19,972 nucleotides of DNA from JAWXUD01 sp044432945 (GCA_044432945.1 JAWXUD010000030.1:1-19972), one strand, 5' to 3'; counted from the first letter of the stretch, positions 1 to 8,277 are shown. Program-made: numbers and translations. Notes: generated by a model not told the origin, from the sequence alone.

Positions 1-309
1 ACATGAGCTAATCGCAACATCAGGAAAACAATCTGTCATATCAGTCAAATCACAAGTTTCATTAATTTTTAAATATTTTCCTAATTCTGCGACAAAATCC
101 TCAGCATCTGAATATCCAGTAAGTTTTTCATGAAACCTCATCTGATTCATCGCTTCATAAAGTCGTTCTTGAAATAACGTCTTTTTAGTATCCAACGCTT
201 TATATTGATAATTACTAACTAAATTCGGTATTGTCATTGCTGACACAACGCCGATGATACCTAGTGTAATCAATACTTCTGCTAGAGTGAACGCAAATCT
301 TTTTGTCAT
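1..309 (-). CDS. Type IV prepilin-like / pseudopilin protein, 5' part only
   Basis: The minus-strand frame opens at 309 and runs off the left edge after 103 codons, so the C-terminus is missing. The N-terminus is a class III (prepilin) signal: a short basic leader (MTKRFA), then the FTLAEV core with the Glu at +5 after the cleavage site, then a hydrophobic helix (LITLGIIGVVSAMTIPNL) that would form the pilin assembly domain. The residue before the predicted cleavage is Ala rather than the usual Gly. The rest is a soluble alpha/beta-type stretch with two nearby Cys residues (CDLTDMTDC). An AAGGAG ribosome site lies 6-7 nt upstream. By family knowledge such proteins are cleaved by prepilin peptidase and assembled by a type II secretion or type IV pilus machine. 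Whether this is a major pilin, a minor pilin or a pseudopilin cannot be told, and no assembly gene is in view. Confidence 0.85.
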   Translation of the reverse strand, partial: MTKRFAFTLAEVLITLGIIGVVSAMTIPNLVSNYQYKALDTKKTLFQERLYEAMNQMRFHEKLTGYSDAEDFVAELGKYLKINETCDLTDMTDCFPDVAISSC

Positions 310-360
310 AATTTTCTCCTTTTCTTTATACTAGTAAAATTGTAAAAAATGTCATGCCTG

Positions 361-417
361 TAAACTGTTGACTGACGGTTGTTTTCAAGATAAAACGCAC
401 GCACAGTCAACAGTTTA
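361..417. promoter_or_regulatory. Perfect 14-bp inverted repeat upstream of the XRE regulator
   Basis: TAAACTGTTGACTG (361-374) is exactly reverse-complementary to CAGTCAACAGTTTA (404-417), with 29 nt between. A smaller nested pair, GTTTT/AAAAC (381-385/392-396), sits inside. Neither side is followed by a T-run, so an intrinsic terminator is unlikely. TTGACT in the left arm could be a -35 element with GATAAA at 389-394, but the spacer is only 15 nt. The dyad lies between the divergent prepilin gene and the HTH gene, where an operator would be expected. That the HTH protein binds it is inference. Confidence 0.5.
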
Positions 418-447
418 TAAAAAATATTTTACCATGAAAATTGATAT

Positions 448-660
448 ATGAGTAAGCACGATTTGAAAAAATTTGGAAAAAATCTTAAATCATTAAGGAT
501 AGAGAATTCTTTAACGCAATTTGAGTTGGCTGAAAAGCTTAATTTTTCACCTAATTTTATCGGTATGATTGAACGTGGACAAAGAAATACAACGGTTGAA
601 AATGTTTATAAAATAGCAAGAGCGTTAAACATAAAACCATCAGCATTATTTGTGGAGTAA
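448..660 (+). CDS. XRE-family helix-turn-helix regulator, 70 aa
   Basis: The whole protein is a single Cro/C1-type HTH domain. The pattern RxxxxLTQFELAEKLNFSPNFIGMIERGQR matches the family's second and third helices (LTQxELAxxLxxSxxxIxxxERGxR), followed by the typical tail (TVENVYKIARALNI). There is no effector or oligomerisation domain. Small HTH proteins of this kind bind DNA as dimers and often control their own or adjacent genes. No clear Shine-Dalgarno precedes ATG 448; an upstream ATG at 434 is out of frame. The gene is divergent from the prepilin gene and lies 105 nt before fusA. The 14-bp dyad just upstream is a natural candidate operator. The target genes are unknown. Confidence 0.9.
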   Translation: MSKHDLKKFGKNLKSLRIENSLTQFELAEKLNFSPNFIGMIERGQRNTTVENVYKIARALNIKPSALFVE

Positions 661-679
661 ATATATATTAATAAATAGT

Positions 680-707
680 TTGCTATAAAACATGTTTGTG
701 CGATAAT
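680..707 (+). promoter_or_regulatory. Candidate sigma-70 promoter for fusA
   Basis: TTGCTA (680-685) and GATAAT (702-707) are separated by 16 nt, which would start transcription about 50 nt before the fusA ATG. The match is reasonable but the region is AT-rich and other hexamer pairs are possible. Confidence 0.35.
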
Positions 708-765
708 TTTATAAAAGCTAGAAAAATAGCAGAAGTACACACATATCAAAATAAAGGAAAAAAAA

Positions 766-2853
766 ATGGCAAGAAAAACTCCATTAGAAAGAATCAGAAA
801 CTTTGGTATTGCTGCACACATCGATGCAGGTAAGACCACAACTACTGAACGTATTTTATTCTACACGGGTAAAACTCACAAAATCGGTGAAGTTCATGAC
901 GGTGCAGCTGTTACTGACTTCATGGAACAAGAACGTGAAAGAGGGATTACGATCCAATCTGCAGCGGTTACATCATACTGGAAAGATCACCAGTTAAACA
1001 TCATCGACACACCTGGTCACGTTGACTTCACAATCGAAGTTGAACGTTCACTTCGTGTATTAGACGGTGTTGTAGCTGTTTTCTGTGCAGTTGGTGGTGT
1101 TCAATCTCAATCTGAAACTGTTTGGCGTCAAGCTAACAGATATGAAGTTCCTCGTATGGTTTTTGTTAACAAAATGGACCGTACTGGTGCTAACTTCTAT
1201 CGTGTTGTTGATCAAGTTAAATCTCGTTTAGGTGCTAACGCTCACCCTATCAGATTACCAATCGGTGCTGAAGATCAATTCAAAGGCTTAATCGATTTGT
1301 TCACTATGAAAGCTGAAATTTATGCTAACGATTTAGGGACTGATATTCGTGAAGAGGATATCCCTGCAGATATGTTAGAAGAAGCTCAAACTTATAGAGA
1401 TGCGTTAGTTGAAGCTATTGCTGAAACTGATGATGAATTAATGATGAAGTTCTTAGAAGGCGAAGAGATTTCTGTTGAAGAATTAAAAGCTGGTTTGAGA
1501 AAAGCAGTTTGTGAAAACAAAATCGTTCCTGTAACTCCAGGTACAGCGTTCAAAAACAAAGGTGTTCAATTGTTATTGGATTCAGTTGTTGAATTGATGC
1601 CATCTCCATTAGATGTAAAAGCTATTGAAGGTGAATTAGAAGATGGAACAAAAATCGAAAGACATTCTTCTGATGATGAGCCATTCTCAGCTTTATCATT
1701 CAAAGTTATGACTGACCCTTATGTAGGTCGTTTAACTTTCTTGAGAGTTTACTCAGGTAAATTGTCAGCTGGTTCTTATGTTCTTAACGCTACTAATGGT
1801 AAAAAAGAACGTATTTCAAGATTAGTACAAATGCAAGCTGATCAACGTAACGAAATCTCTGAAGTTTATGCTGGTGATATCTGTGCGGCTGTTGGTTTGA
1901 AAGATACAACTACTGGTGATACATTGTGTGATGAAAAATCTCCAATCATCTTAGAAAGAATGACTTTCCCAGAACCAGTTATCTCTGTTGCTATCGAACC
2001 AAAAACAAAAGCTGACCAAGATAAAATGGGTATCGCTTTACAAAAATTGGCTGAAGAAGATCCTTCATTCCGTGTTAAATCTGATACTGAAACTGGTCAA
2101 ACTATCATCTCTGGTATGGGTGAACTTCACTTAGATATCATTGTTGATCGTATGTTGAGAGAATTCAAAGTTGACGCTAACGTTGGTAAACCACAAGTTG
2201 CTTACCGTGAAACTATTCGTGGAAACGCTGATCAAGATTCTAAATTCATTCGTCAATCAGGTGGTAAAGGTCAATACGGACACGTTAAAATCAGAATTAT
2301 GCCTGCTGAAGAAAATGCTGGTTTCGTATTCGAAAACAAAATCGTTGGTGGTTCTGTGCCTAAAGAATACATCGAACCTGCTAGAAAAGGTATGGAAGAA
2401 GCACTTGAAGGTGGTATCTTGGCTGGATTCCCTATGATTGACGTAAAAGTTGAATTATATGATGGTTCTTACCATGACGTTGACTCTTCTGAAATGGCGT
2501 TTAAAATCGCTGGTTCTATGGCGATTAAAGAGGGTGTTAGAAAAGCGAAAGCTTGTATCCTTGAACCTATGATGAAAGTTGAAGTTGAAGTTCCTGAAGA
2601 AAATACTGGTGATATCATCGGTGACATTTCTTCAAGACGTGGACGTATCGAAGGTATGGAAATTATCGAAGGTACTGGAATTCAAAAAATCAACGCTGTT
2701 GTGCCTTTAGGAGAAATGTTCGGTTATGCAACTGATATCCGTTCTAAAACTCAAGGTCGTGGAACATTCTCTATGGAATTCAAATGCTATGAGCAAGTTC
2801 CTACAAACATCGAAAAAGAAATTATTGAAAAATCTGGCACAAGCAAAGAGTAA
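766..2853 (+). CDS. fusA: Translation elongation factor G
   Basis: GTPase that drives ribosomal translocation and, with the ribosome recycling factor, splits post-termination ribosomes; cytoplasmic. At 695 aa it has normal EF-G length. All G motifs are present: AHIDAGKT (17-24), RGITI (59-63), DTPGH (81-85) and NKMD (135-138). Domain II, domain III (GMGELHLDII), domain IV (GGKGQYGHV) and the C-terminal domain (SSRRGRIEGME) follow in order. An AAAGGA site lies about 9 nt before the ATG. Codons ending in C (AAC, ATC, TTC) are more frequent here than in mutS2, as expected of a highly expressed gene. It is not in a str operon: rpsL and rpsG do not precede it and tuf does not follow. A strong terminator closes it, so it is probably transcribed alone. 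Confidence 0.98.
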   Translation: MARKTPLERIRNFGIAAHIDAGKTTTTERILFYTGKTHKIGEVHDGAAVTDFMEQERERGITIQSAAVTSYWKDHQLNIIDTPGHVDFTIEVERSLRVLDGVVAVFCAVGGVQSQSETVWRQANRYEVPRMVFVNKMDRTGANFYRVVDQVKSRLGANAHPIRLPIGAEDQFKGLIDLFTMKAEIYANDLGTDIREEDIPADMLEEAQTYRDALVEAIAETDDELMMKFLEGEEISVEELKAGLRKAVCENKIVPVTPGTAFKNKGVQLLLDSVVELMPSPLDVKAIEGELEDGTKIERHSSDDEPFSALSFKVMTDPYVGRLTFLRVYSGKLSAGSYVLNATNGKKERISRLVQMQADQRNEISEVYAGDICAAVGLKDTTTGDTLCDEKSPIILERMTFPEPVISVAIEPKTKADQDKMGIALQKLAEEDPSFRVKSDTETGQTIISGMGELHLDIIVDRMLREFKVDANVGKPQVAYRETIRGNADQDSKFIRQSGGKGQYGHVKIRIMPAEENAGFVFENKIVGGSVPKEYIEPARKGMEEALEGGILAGFPMIDVKVELYDGSYHDVDSSEMAFKIAGSMAIKEGVRKAKACILEPMMKVEVEVPEENTGDIIGDISSRRGRIEGMEIIEGTGIQKINAVVPLGEMFGYATDIRSKTQGRGTFSMEFKCYEQVPTNIEKEIIEKSGTSKE

Positions 2854-2877
2854 TTCGATTAATTTCAAAACAAAATC

Positions 2878-2915
2878 AAACACCTGTAAGGCATTTGCTT
2901 TACAGGTGTTTTTTT
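2878..2915 (+). terminator. Rho-independent terminator of fusA
   Basis: AAACACCTGTAA (2878-2889) pairs perfectly with TTACAGGTGTTT (2900-2911). The 12-bp stem has a 10-nt loop and the T-run extends to 2915. It begins 25 nt after the fusA stop codon. Confidence 0.93.
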
Positions 2916-3112
2916 AATCTTTAAAATAGTAGCACGCTAGTAATTATTCTGTTCCAATCGATTTTGTGACTTTTATGGTATCGTTCTAAACCTTGGTTAT
3001 ATAATAGATTAAAATCAATCAACGCAGCACGTCAGAAAACCTCGATGAGTATTTTTCAAGTGAAGTTACTGGTATAGATAATACAGTGAAATTTTGAGTT
3101 TTACAACAAGCG
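2916..3112. other. Intergenic stretch between fusA and hppA terminators, nothing recognised
   Basis: Between the two convergent terminators are about 200 nt of AT-rich sequence. I see no ORF longer than about 10 codons with a ribosome site, no tRNA-like cloverleaf and no recognisable small-RNA motif. Confidence 0.5.
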
Positions 3113-3155
3113 AAAAAACCGCTCCGTAGGGTTGTGACCTGCGGAGCGGTTTTTT
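3113..3155 (-). terminator. Terminator of hppA, symmetric enough to work both ways
   Basis: AAAAAACCGCTCCG (3113-3126) pairs perfectly with CGGAGCGGTTTTTT (3142-3155), a GC-rich stem with A- and T-runs on its two flanks. It lies about 20 nt past the hppA stop on the minus strand and could also stop read-through from the plus strand. Confidence 0.92.
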
Positions 3156-3173
3156 GTTATCTAATAAGTAACC

Positions 3174-5600
3174 TTATTTTTTTACTGGAATTCTCATTGC
3201 GTAGAATGATCTAACAACGAATATCAAAGCGATTACAAAGAACACGCCGCCAACGATTGGAGCAAGCTCTCTGAAGCTTTCAGAAATTGCGATTTCCATA
3301 GCCAACAATCCAAACAATGTTGTGAATTTGATGATTGGGTTCATCGCAACTGATGACGTATCTTTGAATGGATCACCAACTGTATCACCGACAACTGTCG
3401 CTTCATGTAGTGGAGTTCCTTTTTCTTTCAAGTCAACTTCAACAATTTTCTTAGCGTTATCCCAGCACCCGCCAGCATTAGCCATAAATACAGCTTGGTA
3501 CAATCCAAATACTGCAATACCAATCAAGTAACTTACAAAGAACGCTACTGGACGGCTGTCAAGCCCTTCAGCACCTGCTGTAGGGGCTGATAAGAATGCT
3601 AGAGCTAGTGCAAAAGCAAACAATGCGATAAAGATATTTGTCATACCTTTTTGAGCGTATTGAGTACAGATTTTAACAACTTCTTTTGAATTTGCTAAGT
3701 TAGCACTTTTTTCTTCGCTTTCAAGATTGATGTTATCTTTGATGTATTGAGTAGCACTATAAGCACCAGTCGTAACTGCTTGCATTGAAGCACCTGAGAA
3801 CCAGTAGATTACCGCACCACCTGTTAATAAACCTAACAATGTGTAAGGGTTTAACATATTCAAAATCATTTCTGGTTGAATACCAAGAGTTGATTGGATT
3901 ACTAATATCAATGAGAAAATCATTGTAGTAGCACCAACTACCGCTGTACCAATTAGAACTGGTTTAGAAGTAGCTTTGAATGTGTTACCAGCACCATCGT
4001 TTTCTTCTAAAAATGCTTTTGCATTTTCAAAGTTTGGAGTGAAGCCGAATTCTTTTTTGATTTCTTCTTTAACGTTTGGAACTTCTTCAATTAATGATAA
4101 TTCATAAACTGATTGAGCGTTGTCAGTTACAGGACCGTAGCTGTCAACAGCGATTGTGATTGGTCCCATTCCCAAAAATCCGAATGCAACCAAGCCAAAT
4201 GCGAATACACTTGGATAAATCATAGTTTCTGCAGAAATATGATTTGATGCAAAGTATGATACAGCCATTAATAATACAATAACCATACCGATCCAGAAGC
4301 CAGAGAAGTTACCAGCAACAAGTCCTGATAGGATTGTTAATGATGAACCACCTTCACGAGAAGCTGTAACTACTTCTTCAGTATGTTTAGCTTTTGGTGA
4401 AGTGAAGATTTTTGTAAATTCTGGGATTAATGCAGCACCTAGCGTACCACAAGAAATGATAATTGATAATACGCACCATAAGTTGCCCATATCAGCTAAT
4501 AACCAGTAGCTTACGCCAAAAGTCATTACGATTGATAAAATTGAAGTTAACCAAACAAGGTTTGTTAATGGTTTTTCAAAATCAAATTTTTCTACTTTTT
4601 TTGCATAGAATTTGTCTGCAACACCGTTGAGCCAGTATGCAACAACCGAAGTAACGATCATTAAGAATCTCATAACGAAGATCCAAGTTAATAATTTAAC
4701 TTGATTGTCAGCACCAACTACCGCTAATAAAATGAATGAAACAAGAGCAACACCAGTTACACCATAAGTTTCAAATCCATCAGCTGTTGGTCCAATAGAA
4801 TCTCCAGCGTTGTCACCAGTACAATCAGCGATTACACCAGGGTTACGAGGATCATCTTCTTTGATACCAAATTGAATTTTCATTAAATCTGAACCGATAT
4901 CAGCGATTTTTGTGAAAATACCACCAGCAACACGAAGTGCTGAAGCACCTAAAGATTCACCGATTGCAAAACCGATGAAACAAGCACCAGCCAAATGTCC
5001 TGGTACGAATAACAAGATTGTTAACATTAAAATTAATTCAACAGATACTAAGCAAACACCGATTGACATACCAGCTTTTAGCGGAATGTTCATGATGTTT
5101 AAAGGTTCGCCTTTCAAGGCTGCAAAAGCGGTTCTTGAGTTAGCAAGTGTGTTCATTCTGATACCAAACCAAGCTACTGCGTATGAGCCTAAAATACCGA
5201 TTAATGACCAGCCTAGGATTGTTAAAACTTCGCTAACACCCATTTTTTGTAAGTATCCGAAGTAAAATGCAATACATAGTCCGATTAGAACTTCTAAAAC
5301 TAATAAGAATTTACCTTGTTGAATAAGGTATGTTTTACAAGTTTCAAAAATTGTATTACCAACATCAGCCATCGCTGAAAATACTGGTAATTTTTTGATT
5401 TTTAGGAATTCCACGAACCCGAAAATAAGTCCAACTACCGATATCGCAATACCGATTAGTAATAAGTTGAAACTCGCAGGGCTTGCATCTTTGATGCTTG
5501 GAACAACTAAATCTGCTTCGCTAGCTAAAGCTGGCGAAAAACCTAGCAACATAGTGGCAAACAAAGCCATTAGTGCTTTTGGTGAAGTCAGTTTCTTCAT
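3174..5600 (-). CDS. hppA: Membrane-bound proton-pumping pyrophosphatase, divergent K+-independent type
   Basis: Integral membrane enzyme coupling PPi hydrolysis to cation (here probably H+) export. Active-site blocks are present: TKIADIGSDL (230-239), EDDPRNP (248-254), GDNAGDS (262-268), DNAQS (493-497) and GDTVGDPFKDT (738-748). The residue that decides potassium dependence in the canonical family (Ala or Lys in GNTTxA) is Lys542 in GNTFKATSK, pointing to a K+-independent H+ pump. Departures from the canonical type: 808 aa rather than about 670-700; KIQ (241-243) where KVE is usual; an extra segment at about 503-535; and an N-terminus (1-27, ending in ALAS) that reads like a cleavable signal peptide before the first helix of the core. 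It resembles the separately described divergent, Na+-regulated H+-PPase group. A GAAGGGAG ribosome site and a good promoter precede it. Confidence 0.95.
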   Translation of the reverse strand: MKKLTSPKALMALFATMLLGFSPALASEADLVVPSIKDASPASFNLLLIGIAISVVGLIFGFVEFLKIKKLPVFSAMADVGNTIFETCKTYLIQQGKFLLVLEVLIGLCIAFYFGYLQKMGVSEVLTILGWSLIGILGSYAVAWFGIRMNTLANSRTAFAALKGEPLNIMNIPLKAGMSIGVCLVSVELILMLTILLFVPGHLAGACFIGFAIGESLGASALRVAGGIFTKIADIGSDLMKIQFGIKEDDPRNPGVIADCTGDNAGDSIGPTADGFETYGVTGVALVSFILLAVVGADNQVKLLTWIFVMRFLMIVTSVVAYWLNGVADKFYAKKVEKFDFEKPLTNLVWLTSILSIVMTFGVSYWLLADMGNLWCVLSIIISCGTLGAALIPEFTKIFTSPKAKHTEEVVTASREGGSSLTILSGLVAGNFSGFWIGMVIVLLMAVSYFASNHISAETMIYPSVFAFGLVAFGFLGMGPITIAVDSYGPVTDNAQSVYELSLIEEVPNVKEEIKKEFGFTPNFENAKAFLEENDGAGNTFKATSKPVLIGTAVVGATTMIFSLILVIQSTLGIQPEMILNMLNPYTLLGLLTGGAVIYWFSGASMQAVTTGAYSATQYIKDNINLESEEKSANLANSKEVVKICTQYAQKGMTNIFIALFAFALALAFLSAPTAGAEGLDSRPVAFFVSYLIGIAVFGLYQAVFMANAGGCWDNAKKIVEVDLKEKGTPLHEATVVGDTVGDPFKDTSSVAMNPIIKFTTLFGLLAMEIAISESFRELAPIVGGVFFVIALIFVVRSFYAMRIPVKK

Positions 5601-5666
5601 CTTTTTTTTCTCCCTTCAAAAAAAATATAACTGTAATACTATTGTGATTTTCTATAATCTATGCAA

Positions 5667-5695
5667 ATTATACATAAAAATAAAAGATTTAACAA
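5667..5695 (-). promoter_or_regulatory. Sigma-70-type promoter for hppA
   Basis: On the minus strand TTGTTA (5695-5690) and a perfect TATAAT (5672-5667) are separated by 17 nt. The predicted start is about 60 nt before the hppA ATG. hppA can therefore be transcribed separately from the two minus-strand genes upstream of it. Confidence 0.6.
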
Positions 5696-5742
5696 TGCTT
5701 TGTTACAAATCATACATATAAATAGTCGTAATAATATTATTT

Positions 5743-6738
5743 TTAATTTATGTATAAGTCTTCGATTAATTTTATTTCAAATTCTGTTCCAGCAGGAATA
5801 GAGATGTTTCCACCTTTTCCAAAAGCACCCAAGACAGGCGATAATATGATGTTACCACCGTAAACGCAAATTCCAGCAACGATAGGAAATGGTGTAAGAA
5901 TGAAGGTCCAAGGATTTTGCGTTAAAACACTAGTTGCACTCATTGATTTTTTATAAAAACTATAACCTGGATCAGTTGAATCAATTACGTTATCAATATA
6001 TTTTCTTTCGCCTTTGATGTTGTTTACAAAAATGTTTTTATTATTCGCTTTTGTTACTTTTCCGTGTATCGAATATGATTTACCATTTGCAATCATCTCA
6101 TCGATTTTTAAAACAATAAGTCCACCATTACCAGATATCTGTGGAGAGTGGCTGTCCGTAACTAAGGCTTTAAATATTGTTCCAGTATGTATTGTCATAT
6201 AACGTTTCATTACTGGTCGAACAGAAACAAATGAAATTTTTGTGCCTTCTTTAATTTTATCGCTTATGCCCGATTGTAATCTAACTCTGAATTTTGTACC
6301 TTTTTTAACTATAGCTGTTGGTTTATTGTCTTGTTGTGGGCTATAAATACTTGGTTGTTCATTCACACCTGTTTTAATAGTTTCGACTTGTTGTATAGGT
6401 TGTTGAGGCATTGCTGGTTGTAGTATGATCGGAGTACCATACTGTTGCACTTGTGGTTGCACAACTACTGGTTGTTGTAAAATCGGAGGTAGTATAGGCA
6501 AGTCTGTTGTTTCGTTAGGCACATAATTGCTCCTGGCTTCATTATTGTTTGTCGAATATTGATATTGCACAACTGGATAAACAGCTTGTTGATATTCTTG
6601 CGAGATAATCATTTGTTGAGAATTGATTGGGGCTGTTTCTGTATATTGTTGGGTCGGATATTGCTCCATAGCATATCCTTGTGATATTGAGGATGAAAAT
6701 CCCACTAGTAGTAAAAATAGCTTAATATTATATTTCAT
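5743..6738 (-). CDS. Exported protein with P/Q-rich linker and C-terminal beta-rich domain, function unknown
   Basis: The 331-aa product starts with a signal peptide (MKYNIKLFLLLVGF, cleavage probably after QGYA, residue 23) and has no lipobox Cys. Residues about 25-140 are rich in Gln, Pro, Tyr and Val, and look like a disordered linker. From about residue 143 a beta-rich region carries three similar short motifs: KGTKFRVRL, TGTIFKALV and, at the very C-terminus, AGTEFEIKL. A hydrophobic stretch (NPWTFILTPFPIVAGICVYGG) precedes the last of these. The motif and layout are faintly like the C-terminal domains of VirB10/TrbI-type envelope proteins, but I would not assign the family. An AAGGAAA site precedes the ATG. 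The gene begins 56 nt after the stop of the upstream flavoprotein gene and is probably cotranscribed with it. Confidence 0.85.
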   Translation of the reverse strand: MKYNIKLFLLLVGFSSSISQGYAMEQYPTQQYTETAPINSQQMIISQEYQQAVYPVVQYQYSTNNNEARSNYVPNETTDLPILPPILQQPVVVQPQVQQYGTPIILQPAMPQQPIQQVETIKTGVNEQPSIYSPQQDNKPTAIVKKGTKFRVRLQSGISDKIKEGTKISFVSVRPVMKRYMTIHTGTIFKALVTDSHSPQISGNGGLIVLKIDEMIANGKSYSIHGKVTKANNKNIFVNNIKGERKYIDNVIDSTDPGYSFYKKSMSATSVLTQNPWTFILTPFPIVAGICVYGGNIILSPVLGAFGKGGNISIPAGTEFEIKLIEDLYIN

Positions 6739-6794
6739 TTGTATAATTTCCTTATATATATTTTTATAATTATTATATTTAGGAGCATAAGTTT

Positions 6795-8165
6795 TTATTT
6801 TAATAATTCATTAATTGCTTTTGCTGCTTTTTTGCCAGCACCCATTGCGTTAATCGCATTTGATTCGCCAACAGGAGCTACATCGCCACCAGCAAATACA
6901 GTTTCGATAGACGTTTTACGGCTCATCTCATCAACTGTTATGTATCCCCAGCGATCAGTTACGATTTCTAATCCTTCTGCAATTGCTGATTTTTGGATAA
7001 TTGGGTTTGGTCCAGTACCTAACGCTACAATTATTGTATCAAGTTCTAGAGTTTCGATTTTGCCAGTTGAAATTGGTCTTTGACGTCCAGATTCATCAGG
7101 TTCGCCTAATTCCATAACCTCTAAATCAATCGCTTTTACATAACCATCTTCACCAATTATTTCTTTTGGAGCGTATAGGAATTTGAAAATAATTCCTTCT
7201 TCTTTAGCGTGTCGAATTTCTTCTAAACGAGCAGGTAATTCTTTTTCAGTACGTCTATATACGATATAAACTTCTTCAAATCCAACACGAACTGCTGTTC
7301 TTGCTGCGTCCATCGCTACGTTTCCGCCACCAAAAATTGCTGCTTTTTTGCCAACTTTCAAAGGTGTGCATGAGTTTTCTTGTCCAGCTTGCATCAAATT
7401 TACACGAGTTAAAAATTCATTTGCAGAGAAAACTCCGTTAAGGTTTTCGCCACTGATGTTTAACATTTTTGGTAAGCCTGCACCTGAGCAAATGAAGATG
7501 CTATCAAATCCGTCATCTTTTAATTGTTTTAATGTGATTGATTTCCCTACAATTACGTTAGTGATAAATTTTACGCCCATAGCTTTAAGGTTGTCAATTT
7601 CTCTATCTAATACGATACGTGGAAGTCTAAATGGAGGGATCCCGTATCTTAAAACACCACCTAATTTGTGAAGTGCTTCAAAAACAGTAACATCATGTCC
7701 TTCTTTTCTTAAATCACATGCTGCAGTCATTCCTGCACAACCTGAACCGACTACTGCAACTTTTTTACCAGAGTTCTTGATTTCTGGCATGCTTGCTTTT
7801 GTATTGTCGCCGACATAACGTTCTAACGCACCTATTGCGACAGCTTCGCCTTTTATGCCTAAAACACATTTGCCTTCGCATTGTCTTTCTTGAGGGCAAA
7901 CACGACCGCAAACTGATGGCAACATGCTTGTTTCACGAATGATTTCGCCAGCTTGTTCTAGGTTATCTTCTTTTATAGCTTGTATAAACTGTGGAATTTT
8001 AATATTTACAGGACAACCAGCAACGCATCTTGCATTTTTACAGTTCAAACATCTAGAAGCCTCTAATTTCGCTTGCTCAGCTGTTAAATTGCTTTCTACT
8101 GCTTCAAAATTTGAGCGGCGTTGGATTTTATCTTGTTCTTTGACATGTTGTCTTTCTATTGCCAT
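6795..8165 (-). CDS. gltD: GltD/NfnB-type NADPH:acceptor oxidoreductase (glutamate synthase small-subunit family)
   Basis: At 456 aa this is a stand-alone member of the glutamate synthase small-subunit family. The N-terminal Fe-S domain has two Cys sets: C39, C42, C47, C51 (followed by P) and C86, C90, C96, C100. These fit the two [4Fe-4S] sites of the family. A first Rossmann motif follows (VVGSGCAGM, about 138-146) for FAD. A second (FGGGNVAMDAARTAV) for NADPH ends in the VYRR tail, and the C-terminal FAD contact is AGGDVAPVG. In GltBD such a subunit passes NADPH electrons to the large subunit; in NfnAB it is the bifurcating large subunit; in archaea-type homotetramers it has been named glutamate synthase or sulfide dehydrogenase. 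Neither gltB nor nfnA is in this window, so the acceptor is unknown. An AAGGAAA site lies before the ATG. Confidence 0.9.
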   Translation of the reverse strand: MAIERQHVKEQDKIQRRSNFEAVESNLTAEQAKLEASRCLNCKNARCVAGCPVNIKIPQFIQAIKEDNLEQAGEIIRETSMLPSVCGRVCPQERQCEGKCVLGIKGEAVAIGALERYVGDNTKASMPEIKNSGKKVAVVGSGCAGMTAACDLRKEGHDVTVFEALHKLGGVLRYGIPPFRLPRIVLDREIDNLKAMGVKFITNVIVGKSITLKQLKDDGFDSIFICSGAGLPKMLNISGENLNGVFSANEFLTRVNLMQAGQENSCTPLKVGKKAAIFGGGNVAMDAARTAVRVGFEEVYIVYRRTEKELPARLEEIRHAKEEGIIFKFLYAPKEIIGEDGYVKAIDLEVMELGEPDESGRQRPISTGKIETLELDTIIVALGTGPNPIIQKSAIAEGLEIVTDRWGYITVDEMSRKTSIETVFAGGDVAPVGESNAINAMGAGKKAAKAINELLK

Positions 8166-8220
8166 TTTTATATTTCCTTTTTAAATCTTATTTATAATAC
8201 TATTGTACTTATATAAATAT

Positions 8221-8248
8221 ATTGTATATAAAAAATCTAATAGTGCAA
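8221..8248 (-). promoter_or_regulatory. Promoter for the gltD-type gene, inside a divergent intergenic region
   Basis: On the minus strand TTGCAC (8248-8243) and TACAAT (8226-8221) are 16 nt apart. The same 112-nt gap must also drive mutS2. A weak plus-strand candidate is TTGTAC (8203-8208) with TATATA (8225-8230), also 16 nt apart, which overlaps the minus-strand elements. Confidence 0.45.
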
Positions 8249-8277
8249 GATTTTTACATTTATGATTAAATATTTAT

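Noticed and set aside
361..417. The dyad as a terminator for the prepilin or HTH gene
   Set aside because: It lies upstream of both genes and has no T-run on either side.
2171..2437. 88-codon frame within fusA in another frame
   Set aside because: It lies wholly inside the EF-G coding sequence and its Leu/Val/Lys-rich translation is a frame-shifted shadow.
2916..3112. A small RNA or tRNA between the two terminators
   Set aside because: No cloverleaf, conserved RNA motif or convincing promoter-to-terminator unit could be found by eye.
4912..5265. 117-codon plus-strand frame inside the pyrophosphatase gene
   Set aside because: It is antisense to a strongly conserved gene, its Pro/Ala/Lys-rich translation is what the reverse of hydrophobic codons gives, and no ribosome site or promoter supports it.
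5743..6738. Calling the exported protein a VirB10/TrbI homologue
   Set aside because: Only short GTxFxxxL-like motifs match; no other type IV secretion gene is present and the family-specific C-terminal blocks are not evident.
7348..7671. 107-codon plus-strand frame inside the GltD-type gene
   Set aside because: It is a mirror of the conserved coding strand, without a ribosome site or recognisable domain.
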